Below are positions 23,697 through 32,135 of a DNA stretch of 37,723 nt, one piece after another. The stretch comes from Aeromicrobium sp. (GTDB taxonomy: Bacteria; Actinomycetota; Actinomycetes; Propionibacteriales; Nocardioidaceae), in assembly GCA_025964895.1 (NCBI GenBank), contig JAOPXY010000093.1, forward strand, positions 1 to 37,723. The letters are read 5' to 3'. A model generated the notes under the pieces. It had not been told where the DNA came from. It searched no databases and worked only from the letters and a program-made list of their open reading frames with translations. Each line of letters opens with the position of its first letter. Position 1 is the first letter of the stretch. Both the position numbers and the translations under genes were made by a program.

Positions 23697-23702
23697 CATA
23701 AT
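23697..23702 (+). promoter_or_regulatory. -10 box CATAAT upstream of the hybrid kinase gene
   Basis: One of the few A/T-rich hexamers in the 182-bp gap 23560-23741, 39 bp upstream of the ATG. No clear -35 was recognised. Confidence 0.4.
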
Positions 23703-23741
23703 CGTGCCGCACACACCACGACTCGGGCGGAGGGGCGGCAG

Positions 23742-26700
23742 ATGCCGAGCACCTGGAGCAGCAGCGAAGTCGGTCGCGATCTCGCCGCCGTCGACTGGGA
23801 CGCGACACCGCTGGGGCCGCCCGACGCGTGGCCGCAGAGTCTCAAGACCGCCGTGCGCATCCTGCTTAGCTCGAAGTTCTCGATGTGGATGGCGTGGGGG
23901 CCCGAGCTGACGTTCTTCTGCAACGATTCCTACCGCCGAGACACGCTGGGCTCGAAGTACCCATGGGCGCTGGGGCGACCCGCGTCGGAGGTGTGGTCGG
24001 AGATCTGGGGCGACATCGGTCCGCGGATCCAGACCGTCATGAGCACCGGCACCGCCACGTGGGACGAGTCGCTCCTGCTGATGCTCGAGCGCAGCGGATT
24101 CACCGAGGAGACCTATCACACGTTCTCCTACAGCCCGCTGTCCGCGGACGACGGACACGTCGAGGGCATGCTGTGCGTCGTCAGCGAGGTGACCGAGGAG
24201 GTCATCTCGTCGCGCCGCATGACGGCCTTGCGCGATCTGGCCGCACGCACCACGGGACAGCTGACCGAGACCGAGGCGATCGCCGCGGCCGGCGAGCAGA
24301 TCGAGGCCGATCCGTTGTCGCTGCCGTTCGGCCTGGTGTACCTGCTGGACGCCGGTGGAGCCGTGCTGCGCCGCGCAAGCTGCACCGGTATCGGCGACGA
24401 CCACCCGCTGGCGCCGCCGGAGATCTCGGTCGACGATCCGTCCGCGCCCTGGCAGGTCGCCGAGGTGCTGGACGGCGACGGCGTGCTGGTCGACTTGCCG
24501 GAGTCCTCCGGGCTGCCGCCCGGGCGGTGGGATGAACCGCCGAACCAGGCGCTCCTCGTCCCGCTGGGCGGCGGCGCGTCCCCGCGTCCCTATGGCTTCC
24601 TGGCCGTGGGGCTCAGCCGTCACCGGCCGGCCGATGCGGCCTACACCGGCTTCGTCGAGCTGCTGGCGGGGCAGCTGGCGGCGTCCATCACGGCGGCCCG
24701 CACGTTGGCGAGTGAGAAGCGTCGGGCCGAGACGCTCGCCCGGCTCGACCAGGCCAAGACGGACTTCTTCACCAACGTCAGCCACGAGTTCCGGACCCCG
24801 CTGACGCTCCTGCTTGGCCCCGCGGCCGACGCGATCAACGACCCGTCGCTGCCGGGCGACGACCCGCAGCGGGAACGGTTCGAGGTCATCCACCGCAACG
24901 GGCAGCGGCTGCTGCAGCTCGTCAACAGCCTGCTCGACTTCTCCCGGCTCGAGGCCGGCGGCATCTCGTCGCGCTTCGAGCCCGTCGACCTGCCGGAGGT
25001 CACCGAGCCGCTCGTGACGATGTTCGAGTCGGCCGCGGCGCAGGCCGGGCTGACCCTGACGTTCGACGCCGAGCCGCTGGCGGGCGACTGCTACGTCGAC
25101 GTCGAGCACTGGGCCAAGATCGTGCTCAACCTGATGTCGAACGCCTTCAAGTTCACCTTCGAGGGGGGCATCGCGGTGCGCCTGCACGAGGAGGACGGTC
25201 ACGCGGTCGTCGAGGTGTCCGACTCCGGCACCGGCATCCCGGCCGATGAGCTGCCGCACCTGTTCGAGCGCTTCCACCGCGTCCACGGGGCGACGTCACG
25301 CACGCACGAGGGCTCCGGCATCGGGCTGGCGCTGGTCTCACAGCTCGCGCAGCTGCACGGGGGAGAGGCCCGCGCGGCCAGCACGGTCGGCGAGGGCACC
25401 CGCATGACGGTGCGCATCCCCCTGGGGCGGTCGCACCTTCCGCCGGAGGAGATCATCGCGGGGTCCGTGCCCCGGACGGACGTCGCGGCACCGTCCGCCG
25501 ACCTCGTCTCGCAGACATGGCGCTGGCTGCAGCCGGCGGTCGACGACACGTCCGCGCAGCCGGATCGCGCCGGAGAGTCCGGTCGCGCCCGCGTGCTGGT
25601 CGTCGACGACAACCCCGACATGCGGTCGTACGTCGCCGGCCTGCTCGCCGAGCTCTACGAGGTCGTGACCGCCGCTGACGGGATCGAGGCTCTGGAGCGG
25701 GTGCAGGAGTCGCGGCCCGACCTGATCCTGACCGACGTCATGATGCCGCGCCTCGACGGCTTCGGGCTGCTCGCGCGGCTGCAGGACGACCCGCGGTCGA
25801 CGAGCATCCCGGTCATCATGCTGAGCGCCCGCGCCGGCGAGGAGGGCACCGTCGAGGGGCTCGAGGCGGGCGCGGCGGACTATCTCGTCAAGCCGTTCGC
25901 GGCACGCGAGCTGCTGGCCCGTGTGCGGGTCAACCTCGAGCTCGACCGGGTACGCCGCGTGCGGGCGACCCTCGAGCGCAGCGAGGCGCTGCTCGACCAG
26001 GCGCAACGGCTCGCGAAGGTCGGCAGCTGGGAGGTCGACCTCGCCAGCGGCACGGTCTCGGCGTCGGACGAGCTGCTGCGGCTGCTGGGCCGATCGCGTC
26101 GCGAGTTCGAGGAGATGGGCTTCCCCGGTGTCATCAGGGGCGTCGTGCACCCCGACGACGCGACGCGTGTCAACGCCGTCCTCGCCGAGCTCGAGGTCGA
26201 CCGCGTCACGTCGTACGACATGCGCACGATCGGCCGCGACGGGTCCGAACGGTTGGTCACGGTGCGGGCAGCGATGCTCGGTGATGAGACCGGCGCGCCC
26301 CGCACGCTGCAGGGATCGCTGCAGGACGTCACGGAGCAGCGCGCCGCCCAGCAGGCGATGGCCGAGGTCCGCGCCCGCGAGCAGGTCGCCCGCCGCGAGC
26401 ACGCGATCGCCGAGGAGCTGCAGCGCAGCCTGTTGCCGGCCAAGACGTTCGACCTGGAGCACCTGGAGGTCGCGACGTTCTACCGCGCCGGCGTCGAGGG
26501 CACGTACGTCGGCGGCGACTGGTACGACATCATCGAGCTGCCCGGCGGGCGCACCGCGTTCGTGATGGGCGACGTCATGGGTCGCGGCGTGCGCGCCGCC
26601 TCGGTCATGGGCCAGCTCCGCTCGGCCGTCCGGGCCTTCGCGACGCTCGACCTCGCGCCCCACGACGTCATGCGCCACCTCGACGTGCTGGTGCAGGATC

Positions 26701-27503
26701 TCGCGGGGGACCAGATCGTCACGTGCGTCTACGCGATCTTCGATCCCGGCGACGAGACGCTGCGGTACGCCAACGCGGGGCACCTGCCGCCGCTCGTCGC
26801 GGGCGACGGGGGACGCGTCGTGCGCCTGACGGCGGGCGGACCGCCGCTGGGCGCCGGGTATGGCGACGTCGCCACGGCGGAGGTGCCGCTCGCGGCGGGG
26901 GCCACGATCGTGCTCTATACCGACGGCCTCGTCGAGCGCCGCGGCGAGGACATCGACGACGGCATCGCGGCGCTCGAGCGGGAGGTCGACCGGCACGGTG
27001 CGGCGTCCCTCGTGGGGCTGCCCGAGGCGATCGTCGACACGCTCCTGCCGGACGGGCCCGACGACGACGTCGCGATCCTCGTCGCACGGGTCAGCGTGCC
27101 CGACGGGGTCGCCGACCTCTCGATCGACCGCGAGGGACGACCGTCCGTCGCCGAGGCGCGCCGGTTCGTGGTCGAGCGACTCAACGACTGGGACGTCCCG
27201 GAGCCGGTCATCCGCGATCTCGCGCTGATCACGAGCGAGCTCGTTACGAACGCGGTGGTGCACGGTGGCTCCGCCGTGGAGCTCCGGCTCGAGTGGAGGG
27301 GGTCTCGCGTCCTGGTGATGGTGCAGGACGACGAGGCCGGCGGCCTGCCGCTGGCGCAGGCCCCGCACGACGACGAGGAGCACGGCCGCGGCCTGTACAT
27401 TGTCGATGCTCTGTCGGACGAGTGGGGAATGAGGCCCCTCGTTCGGGGCAAGTGTGTCTGGAGTGCGCGGACCTGGTTGTCCGCCGTCGAAGGAGGATCA
27501 TGA
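23742..27503 (+). CDS. Hybrid histidine kinase / receiver / PAS / SpoIIE phosphatase / RsbW-like ATPase fusion
   Basis: A 1,253-residue cytoplasmic sensor without transmembrane helices. Domains in order: PAS-like (about 30-145), GAF-like (about 165-320), HisKA with phosphoacceptor His348 in VSHEFRTP, HATPase (NLMSNAFKFT, DSGTGIPADE, GSGIGLAL), a receiver with Asp665 in LTDVMMPRLDG and LVKPF, a second PAS (about 745-865), a PP2C/SpoIIE phosphatase with GGDWYD at 924-929 and VMGDVMGRG, then an RsbW-type HATPase with ELVTNAVVHGG (Asn1170) and HGRGLYIVD. Both a two-component module and a partner-switch phosphatase plus anti-sigma-like kinase are thus on one chain. The GGAGGGG ribosome-binding site supports ATG 23742. 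The gene overlaps an RsbV-like STAS gene by 4 bp, its likely substrate. No sigma factor lies nearby. Confidence 0.93.
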   Translation: MPSTWSSSEVGRDLAAVDWDATPLGPPDAWPQSLKTAVRILLSSKFSMWMAWGPELTFFCNDSYRRDTLGSKYPWALGRPASEVWSEIWGDIGPRIQTVMSTGTATWDESLLLMLERSGFTEETYHTFSYSPLSADDGHVEGMLCVVSEVTEEVISSRRMTALRDLAARTTGQLTETEAIAAAGEQIEADPLSLPFGLVYLLDAGGAVLRRASCTGIGDDHPLAPPEISVDDPSAPWQVAEVLDGDGVLVDLPESSGLPPGRWDEPPNQALLVPLGGGASPRPYGFLAVGLSRHRPADAAYTGFVELLAGQLAASITAARTLASEKRRAETLARLDQAKTDFFTNVSHEFRTPLTLLLGPAADAINDPSLPGDDPQRERFEVIHRNGQRLLQLVNSLLDFSRLEAGGISSRFEPVDLPEVTEPLVTMFESAAAQAGLTLTFDAEPLAGDCYVDVEHWAKIVLNLMSNAFKFTFEGGIAVRLHEEDGHAVVEVSDSGTGIPADELPHLFERFHRVHGATSRTHEGSGIGLALVSQLAQLHGGEARAASTVGEGTRMTVRIPLGRSHLPPEEIIAGSVPRTDVAAPSADLVSQTWRWLQPAVDDTSAQPDRAGESGRARVLVVDDNPDMRSYVAGLLAELYEVVTAADGIEALERVQESRPDLILTDVMMPRLDGFGLLARLQDDPRSTSIPVIMLSARAGEEGTVEGLEAGAADYLVKPFAARELLARVRVNLELDRVRRVRATLERSEALLDQAQRLAKVGSWEVDLASGTVSASDELLRLLGRSRREFEEMGFPGVIRGVVHPDDATRVNAVLAELEVDRVTSYDMRTIGRDGSERLVTVRAAMLGDETGAPRTLQGSLQDVTEQRAAQQAMAEVRAREQVARREHAIAEELQRSLLPAKTFDLEHLEVATFYRAGVEGTYVGGDWYDIIELPGGRTAFVMGDVMGRGVRAASVMGQLRSAVRAFATLDLAPHDVMRHLDVLVQDLAGDQIVTCVYAIFDPGDETLRYANAGHLPPLVAGDGGRVVRLTAGGPPLGAGYGDVATAEVPLAAGATIVLYTDGLVERRGEDIDDGIAALEREVDRHGAASLVGLPEAIVDTLLPDGPDDDVAILVARVSVPDGVADLSIDREGRPSVAEARRFVVERLNDWDVPEPVIRDLALITSELVTNAVVHGGSAVELRLEWRGSRVLVMVQDDEAGGLPLAQAPHDDEEHGRGLYIVDALSDEWGMRPLVRGKCVWSARTWLSAVEGGS

Positions 27504-27808
27504 CCGAGCTCGCGTTCACGAGCGAACGACTGGACGACGCGACCGTGCTGTCGATCGCGGGTGAGATCGACATGGCCTCCGCCGATGCGCTGCGCGACCA
27601 GGTCGCCGCCCTCGACGTCGCGGAGGGGATCCTCGTGCTCGACCTCGCCGGGGTGGGCTTCGTCGACTCCAGCGGCCTGGGCGCCCTGCTCGGCGTCAAG
27701 AAGCAGCAGGAGGCGGCCGGGGGGCGGCTCGTGCTGACGCGGGTCTCACCGGCCGTCGCCCGACTGCTGGAGATCACGAAACTGGATCGCGTCTTCGGCG
27801 AGGCCTGA
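27500..27808 (+). CDS. Anti-sigma factor antagonist (STAS domain, RsbV/SpoIIAA-like)
   Basis: A 102-residue single STAS domain. Landmarks are VLSIAGEIDMASADALRDQV, ILVLDLAGVGFVDSSGLGALLG with the phosphorylatable Ser in the DSSGLG motif, and LLEITKLDRVF at the end. In partner switching the unphosphorylated form binds an RsbW-type kinase and frees its sigma factor. The ATG lies inside the stop of the upstream sensor gene and has a perfect AAGGAGG. Coupling to a protein carrying both SpoIIE phosphatase and RsbW-like kinase domains suggests that the fused domains set this protein's phosphorylation state. Confidence 0.93.
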   Translation: MTELAFTSERLDDATVLSIAGEIDMASADALRDQVAALDVAEGILVLDLAGVGFVDSSGLGALLGVKKQQEAAGGRLVLTRVSPAVARLLEITKLDRVFGEA

Positions 27809-27830
27809 TCCCTCGATCCCCACCCCGCTG

Positions 27831-27919
27831 AGGGGGCACTTGTCGCCCCTCGAGGGGGTGCTTGTCGCCCTGCGTCAGGGGCCGTAAGTCCCCCGTCATG
27901 GGGCGTTAAGTACCCCGTC
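27831..27919. repeat. Four-box array of GGGG-ACTT-CGCCCC hairpins, two forward and two reverse
   Basis: Units at 27831-27852, 27853-27876, 27877-27897 and 27898-27919, each 21-24 bp. The first two read GGGGGCACTTGTCGCCCC and GGGGGTGCTTGTCGCCC on the plus strand. The last two read GGGGGACTTACGGCCCC and GGGGTACTTAACGCCCC on the minus strand. The common form is GGGG(G)nACTTnnCGCCCC. Each unit can itself fold as a GGGG/CCCC hairpin. It fills most of the 157-bp gap between the STAS gene and the SDR gene. Confidence 0.8.
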
Positions 27920-27965
27920 GGTGGGAGGTGGGTTTGGTGTCGCGGCGCGTGGGCAAACCTGTGCC

Positions 27966-28823
27966 ATGAGCGAGCAGTCCTTTCCTCCCCAGCAGCAGCA
28001 GCCCCCCGGTCGCACCGATGCGATGGACCCGGTGCCCGACCACGGCGAGACGTCGTACGTCGGCCACGACCGCCTCCTCGGCCGGCGCGCCCTGATCACC
28101 GGCGGCGACTCGGGCATCGGACGGGCCACCGCGATCGCGTACGCCCGCGAGGGCGCCGACGTGGCGTTCACGCACCTGCCCGAGGAGAAGGACGACGCGG
28201 AGGCGACCCGCGTCCTGATCGAGGAGGCCGGCCGCACGGCCGTCGTGATCGAGGCCGACCTGCGTGACAGCGCGACGTGCGACCGAGTCGTCGCCGAGAC
28301 CGTCGACGCCCTCGGCGGGCTCGACATCCTGGTCAACAACGCGGGGTTCCAGATGGCCCGCGAGGAGAATCTGGAGGACCTCACCGACGAGCGCATCGAG
28401 CGGACCATCACGACGAACCTGATCGCGCTGTTCTGGATGTCGCGCGCCGCCGTGCCGCACCTCGGTCCCGGATCGGTGATCATCAACAACTCCTCGATCC
28501 AGGCCTTCGACCCGTCGACGACCCTGCTGGACTATGCGTCCACGAAGGCCGCGATCAACAACGCGACGGTCAACCTCGCCGCGCAGCTCGGGCCCCGGGG
28601 CATCCGGGTCAACGCCGTCGCGCCCGGACCGATCTGGACGCCCCTGCAGCCCGCGACGCAGACCAGCGAGAAGGTCGAGAAGTTCGGCCAGGAGACTCCG
28701 CTCGGCCGCGCCGGCCAGCCCGCGGAGGTCGCGCCTGCGTTCGTGTTCCTCGCGTCCGAGCGCGACGCGAGCTACGTCTCGGGCACGGTGCTCGGCGTCA
28801 CGGGCGGCAAGCCGGTCTTCTGA
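27966..28823 (+). CDS. Short-chain dehydrogenase/reductase (YghA/YhxC-like)
   Basis: A 285-residue classical-type SDR with an N-terminal Gln/Pro-rich tail (QQQQPPGRTDAMDPVPDHGE) seen in the YghA/YhdF group. The Rossmann NAD(P) site is ITGGDSGIGRATAIAYAREGA, NNAGF follows, the catalytic Ser is in NNSSIQAF, and Tyr-x-x-x-Lys is YASTKAA. The C-terminal part has RVNAVAPGPIWTPL and YVSGTVLGVTGG. The ATG at 27966 lacks a Shine-Dalgarno. These SDRs are often stress-associated aldehyde or alcohol reductases; the substrate is unknown. It precedes a methyltransferase gene by 13 bp, so the two may form an operon. Confidence 0.9.
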   Translation: MSEQSFPPQQQQPPGRTDAMDPVPDHGETSYVGHDRLLGRRALITGGDSGIGRATAIAYAREGADVAFTHLPEEKDDAEATRVLIEEAGRTAVVIEADLRDSATCDRVVAETVDALGGLDILVNNAGFQMAREENLEDLTDERIERTITTNLIALFWMSRAAVPHLGPGSVIINNSSIQAFDPSTTLLDYASTKAAINNATVNLAAQLGPRGIRVNAVAPGPIWTPLQPATQTSEKVEKFGQETPLGRAGQPAEVAPAFVFLASERDASYVSGTVLGVTGGKPVF

Positions 28824-28836
28824 CCGGCGACATCCC

Positions 28837-29415
28837 ATGACCGCCGCGGAGTACTTCGAACGTCTGTATGCCGAGTCCGCCGATCCGTGGCAGCTCGCCG
28901 AGCGCGAGTACGAGCTGCGCAAGTACGCACTGACGACCGCCAGCCTGCCGCGGCGTCGGTACCGTCGCGCGTTCGAGCCGGGCTGCTCGATCGGCGTCCT
29001 GACCGGTTTCCTGGCGTCCCGCTGCGACGAGCTGCTCGCGACCGACCCGGTCGCGGCACCGCTGGCGCGGGCCCGCGAGGTCGTGCCGGACAACCACGTC
29101 CGCTTCGAGCAGGGACGCGTCCCGGACGACTGGCCGCCCGGGGAGCACGACCTGATCGTCCTCTCCGAACTGCTCTACTACCTGTCGGCTCCCGAGCGCC
29201 TGGAGGTCGCGGAGCGGGTCAACCGCAGCCTCGGACCCGGCGGTCATCTCGTCCTGGTGCACTGGCGTTGGCCCTTCGAGGCGGCGACGTGCACGGGCGA
29301 CGAGGCGCACGCCGACGTGCGTGCGGTGGTGGACGCCACCTGTGTCGTCGAGCACGTCGAGGCCGACTTCCGGCTCGAGGTGCTCGCCGCCGCGGAGTCC
29401 GTGCCGTCCGGCTGA
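28837..29415 (+). CDS. SAM-dependent methyltransferase, NodS-like family
   Basis: A 192-residue class I methyltransferase. The N-terminus (EYFERLYAESADPWQLAEREYELRKYA, with the W preceding ExR/YE) is typical of the NodS family. The SAM-binding glycine motif is FEPGCSIGVLTGFLA, the acidic motif is LLATDP, and post-motifs are HDLIVLSELLYYLS and LGPGGHLVLVHW. It starts 13 bp after the SDR stop with only a weak ribosome-binding site, suggesting coupled expression. NodS methylates a nodulation-factor amine in rhizobia; here the substrate is unknown and nodulation is not implied. Confidence 0.88.
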   Translation: MTAAEYFERLYAESADPWQLAEREYELRKYALTTASLPRRRYRRAFEPGCSIGVLTGFLASRCDELLATDPVAAPLARAREVVPDNHVRFEQGRVPDDWPPGEHDLIVLSELLYYLSAPERLEVAERVNRSLGPGGHLVLVHWRWPFEAATCTGDEAHADVRAVVDATCVVEHVEADFRLEVLAAAESVPSG

Positions 29416-29437
29416 CCGCCGGTGGTGTGGGCGGGAC

Positions 29438-29443
29438 TAGAGT
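29438..29443 (+). promoter_or_regulatory. -10 box TAGAGT upstream of the GAF-ANTAR gene
   Basis: A TANNNT hexamer in the 70-bp gap after the methyltransferase gene, about 43 bp upstream of the TTG start. Confidence 0.4.
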
Positions 29444-29485
29444 GCAGGAACGGCGCGTCGCGTCTCGAGACCCTGGGAGGTCCCC

Positions 29486-30172
29486 TTGGAGATCCACCGG
29501 ACTCTCGCCGAGATGGCCCTCGAGCTCGAGCAGGACGGCGACGTCCCGACGATGCTCGATCGCGTCACGCACTACGCGCGCCTCGTGCTGAACGCCGACG
29601 ACGCAGGCATCCTGCTGCTGCACAGCCGTTCGAAGGTCGAGACGCCCGCCGCCACGACCGAGCGGGTCGACCGGGCGCACCAGCTGCAGGTCGATTTCGA
29701 CGAGGGCCCGTGCCTCGACGCCATCACCGGTCAGGCGACGTACCTCACGAACGACGCGAAGAACGATCAGCGCTGGCCGCAGTGGGGGCCGGCCGCGGCC
29801 GATCTCGGCATCAATAGCGCCGTGGGCGTGCGCCTGGCATCGCGCGGCCGGGGGTACGGCTCGCTCAACGTCTACGCCGACCGGCATGATGCGTTCACCA
29901 AGACCGACGCCGAGGTCGCCGAGATGCTCGCGGCGCACGCGACGGCCGCCTTCGCCGCGGCCGAGCGGCTCGAGGGCGTGGTGACGGCGCTAGAGACCCG
30001 CACGACGATCGCGCAGGCGCAGGGGATCTTGATGCAGAAGTTCGACATCGACGCCGACGCCGCGTTCCAGTTCCTGAAGCGGATCTCCCAGCACGAGAAC
30101 AGGCGGCTGTTCAGCGTCGCCGAGGCGATCATCGTCCAGCGCGAGGCCAACGGCCGGCCGAGCGGCGCCTGA
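29486..30172 (+). CDS. GAF-ANTAR transcription antitermination regulator
   Basis: A 228-residue soluble regulator. A GAF sensor occupies about residues 20-150 (VLNADDAGILLLHS, FDEGPCLDAI, GVRLASRGRGYGSLNVY). A C-terminal ANTAR RNA-binding domain follows at about 165-220 (TRTTIAQAQGILMQKFDIDADAAFQFLKRISQ). ANTAR proteins bind paired hexanucleotide hairpins in mRNA and prevent termination. The start is TTG at 29486, supported by GGGAGG five bases upstream. It stands downstream of the SDR-methyltransferase pair behind its own -10-like box. Its RNA targets cannot be named from this window. Confidence 0.9.
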   Translation: MEIHRTLAEMALELEQDGDVPTMLDRVTHYARLVLNADDAGILLLHSRSKVETPAATTERVDRAHQLQVDFDEGPCLDAITGQATYLTNDAKNDQRWPQWGPAAADLGINSAVGVRLASRGRGYGSLNVYADRHDAFTKTDAEVAEMLAAHATAAFAAAERLEGVVTALETRTTIAQAQGILMQKFDIDADAAFQFLKRISQHENRRLFSVAEAIIVQREANGRPSGA

Positions 30173-30218
30173 GCCCACGCCCACGCATGCCCGATGCCCT
30201 CCGGGGTACGCGGTCGGC

Positions 30219-30371
30219 ATGACGCAGCCACCGACATCCGGACCCGGCGAGGAGCCGACCGACCCGATCCGGCGCCAGGCGCCGGATCCCGATCCGGGGC
30301 TGGCGCCCGATCCCGAGCACGCCGTCGAGGAGACACCGCCAGAAGGTGCGGGCCCCACGCGCCACGACTGA
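30219..30371 (+). CDS. Small Pro/Asp/Glu-rich protein (50 aa)
   Basis: A 50-residue peptide starting MTQPPTSGPGEEPTDP and ending EGAGPTRHD. The low-complexity Pro/Asp/Glu composition is like small actinobacterial proteins of the DUF6480 type (repeated PDPDPG and TPP elements). It fills the gap between the ANTAR gene and pyrD on the same strand. The ribosome-binding site is weak (CGGGGT). It may be a real disordered protein, but its size and composition leave doubt. Confidence 0.45.
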   Translation: MTQPPTSGPGEEPTDPIRRQAPDPDPGLAPDPEHAVEETPPEGAGPTRHD

Positions 30372-30387
30372 CCTGCCAGCCCGGCGA

Positions 30388-30393
30388 TAGGCT
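30388..30393 (+). promoter_or_regulatory. -10 box TAGGCT of leaderless pyrD transcript
   Basis: TAGGCT is followed by six bases (CACGCC) and the GTG start. No Shine-Dalgarno is present. Confidence 0.5.
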
Positions 30394-30399
30394 CACGCC

Positions 30400-31425
30400 G
30401 TGGTCTATCGCGCCTTGTTCGACGCCGTGTTCCGTTCGATGGATCCTGAGAAGGCCCACGAGCGGGGGTTCGTCGCTATCCGAGCCGGCCGCCCCGTCTC
30501 GCGGCTGGTGTTCCCGGCGACCCGCGCACCGCGCCGCGTCATGGGCCTGGAGTTCCCGCACGCCTTCGGTCTTGCCGCGGGATTCGACAAGAACGCTCGT
30601 GCCGTGCCGGGCCTGCTGGCGTTGGGCTTCGGCCACGTCGAGATCGGCACCGTGACGGCGCGGGCGCAACCGGGCAACCCGCGGCCCCGCCTGTTCCGGC
30701 TCATCGACGACCGCGCGATCGTCAACCGGATGGGCTTCAACAACGACGGCGCCGCCGAGGTCGCGTCGCGCCTGCACCGCCTGCGTCGCACCGCGGCGGG
30801 ACGCGATGCCGTCATCGGCGTCAACATCGGCAAGACCAAGGCCACGCCGGCGGACGAGGCCGTCGCCGACTACGTCGAGAGCGCGCGGCTGCTCGTGCCG
30901 TACGCGAGCTACCTCGTCGTCAACGTCTCATCGCCCAACACACCGGGCCTGCGCGACCTGCAGGCCGTCGACTCGCTGCGTCCGCTGCTGGCGGCGGTGA
31001 AGGCCGTCGCCGACGCCGCCCCGGGTGGCCGGGTGCCGCTGCTGGTGAAGATCGCGCCCGACCTGGCCGATGCCGACGTCGACGCCGTCGCCGACCTGGC
31101 CCTGGAGCTGGGGCTCGACGGCATCAGCGCGACCAACACCACCATCGCCCGTCCGCAGACGCTGCGCACCGACCGGACCGTCGTCGACGCCGCGGGCGCG
31201 GGCGGACTGTCCGGCCCCGTCCTGGCCGAGCGCGCCACCGAGGTGCTCGTGCGACTGCGGGCGCGCGTCGGCGACCGGCTCGCGATCATCGCCGTCGGCG
31301 GCATCACGACACCGGACGACGTGCGGGCCCGCCTCGCCGCCGGCGCCGACCTGGTGCAGGGCTACACGGGCTTCATCTACGAGGGCCCCGCATGGCCGTC
31401 GCGGCTCGCGGCAGCCACGGTCTGA
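30400..31425 (+). CDS. pyrD: Dihydroorotate dehydrogenase (quinone), class 2
   Basis: A 341-residue FMN enzyme of pyrimidine synthesis, oxidising dihydroorotate to orotate with quinone as acceptor at the membrane face. The N-terminal amphipathic helix ([19 protein letters not shown]) is the class 2 membrane-binding element. FMN and substrate motifs are [54 protein letters not shown] with the class 2 catalytic Ser, DGISATNTT and [11 protein letters not shown]. The start is GTG 30400, six bases after a TAGGCT box. It stands alone rather than in a pyr operon. Its stop is four bases from the convergent TetR stop. Confidence 0.96.
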   Translation: MVYRALFDAVFRSMDPEKAHERGFVAIRAGRPVSRLVFPATRAPRRVMGLEFPHAFGLAAGFDKNARAVPGLLALGFGHVEIGTVTARAQPGNPRPRLFRLIDDRAIVNRMGFNNDGAAEVASRLHRLRRTAAGRDAVIGVNIGKTKATPADEAVADYVESARLLVPYASYLVVNVSSPNTPGLRDLQAVDSLRPLLAAVKAVADAAPGGRVPLLVKIAPDLADADVDAVADLALELGLDGISATNTTIARPQTLRTDRTVVDAAGAGGLSGPVLAERATEVLVRLRARVGDRLAIIAVGGITTPDDVRARLAAGADLVQGYTGFIYEGPAWPSRLAAATV

Positions 31426-31429
31426 GCGG

Positions 31430-32098
31430 TCACGCCAGCAGCGTGCGGCGCCACGCGTCGGCGAGCCAGTCGCGGAAGCGCAAGGGGGTCCACCCGCGAC
31501 GGACGACCAGCAGCTCCCAGTACTCGGCGGCGTTCATGCTCCAGACGATGTCGGCGATCTCCTGGTCCGTCAGGTCGTCGCGCAGGTCGCCGGTCGCCCG
31601 CAGATCCGCCGCGAACAGCAGCATGTTGGCCGCGCGCCGCTCGGAGATCTCGTGCATCAGGGCAGCGCACGACGCGTCGGACTCCGCGGCGCCACGGAGA
31701 GCCGCGGTCACGGGCGCCATCCGTTCCTGGATCGCCGTGATCGCCGCGGCGTAGACGTCGATCATCTCCGTCGCCCGCTCCGAAGAACGGATGCGGCGTA
31801 CGTAGTCGCGCTCCGTCGCCTCGATGGGACCGGCCTGCCCGGACAGGGCAGCCTCGACCAACGCGCGCATGATCTCCGGCTTGCGGCCGACAGAGGCGTA
31901 GAGCGTGTCGGGGTGGACGCCGGCCTCGTCGGCGATCTGCCGCACCGTCGTGCCGGCGTACCCGCGGCTCGTGAACAGCCGCAGGGCCGCCGCCAGGATC
32001 GTGCCACGGGTGCGGGCGGTCTGCACTGCCCGGGCGGTCGCGCGGTACGGACGGGTCTTGACGGGCTCCGGCACGGGTGCCACTCTAGCAGTATTCAT
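31430..32098 (-). CDS. TetR-family transcriptional regulator
   Basis: A 222-residue TetR-type regulator. The DNA-binding domain lies at about residues 25-75 (ARTRGTILAAALRLFTSRGYAGTTVRQIADEAGVH, with TLYASVG). The helical C-terminal ligand domain ends with YWELLVVRRGWTPLRFRDW. It is divergent from a small gene at 32136, and a perfect inverted repeat CCGAATC-G-GATTCGG lies directly upstream of its start codon, so it probably represses itself and the small gene. The ligand is unknown. Confidence 0.9.
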   Translation of the reverse strand: MNTARVAPVPEPVKTRPYRATARAVQTARTRGTILAAALRLFTSRGYAGTTVRQIADEAGVHPDTLYASVGRKPEIMRALVEAALSGQAGPIEATERDYVRRIRSSERATEMIDVYAAAITAIQERMAPVTAALRGAAESDASCAALMHEISERRAANMLLFAADLRATGDLRDDLTDQEIADIVWSMNAAEYWELLVVRRGWTPLRFRDWLADAWRRTLLA

Positions 32099-32113
32099 CC
32101 GAATCGGATTCGG
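32099..32113. promoter_or_regulatory. TetR operator CCGAATC-G-GATTCGG
   Basis: A perfect 7-bp inverted repeat around one base, abutting the TetR ATG and 22 bp upstream of the divergent gene. A TAGTTT -10-like box (minus strand, 32117-32122) lies just upstream of it relative to the TetR gene. Confidence 0.7.
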
Positions 32114-32135
32114 GCCAAACTAGGAGGTGTCGGCC

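Noticed and set aside
23592-23741. A longer N-terminus for the hybrid kinase
   Set aside because: The in-frame extension is Arg/Ala/Ser low complexity and crosses a CATAAT -10-like box. ATG 23742 has GGAGGGG.
27809-27965. A known riboswitch upstream of the SDR gene
   Set aside because: The repeated GGGG/CCCC boxes do not resemble any riboswitch core I can recognise, and the array is better described as a repeat.
30129-30358. Minus-strand Gly/Arg-rich frames opposite the ANTAR gene end and the small 30219 gene
   Set aside because: Composition is that of antisense shadows, with no ribosome-binding site and no recognisable motif.
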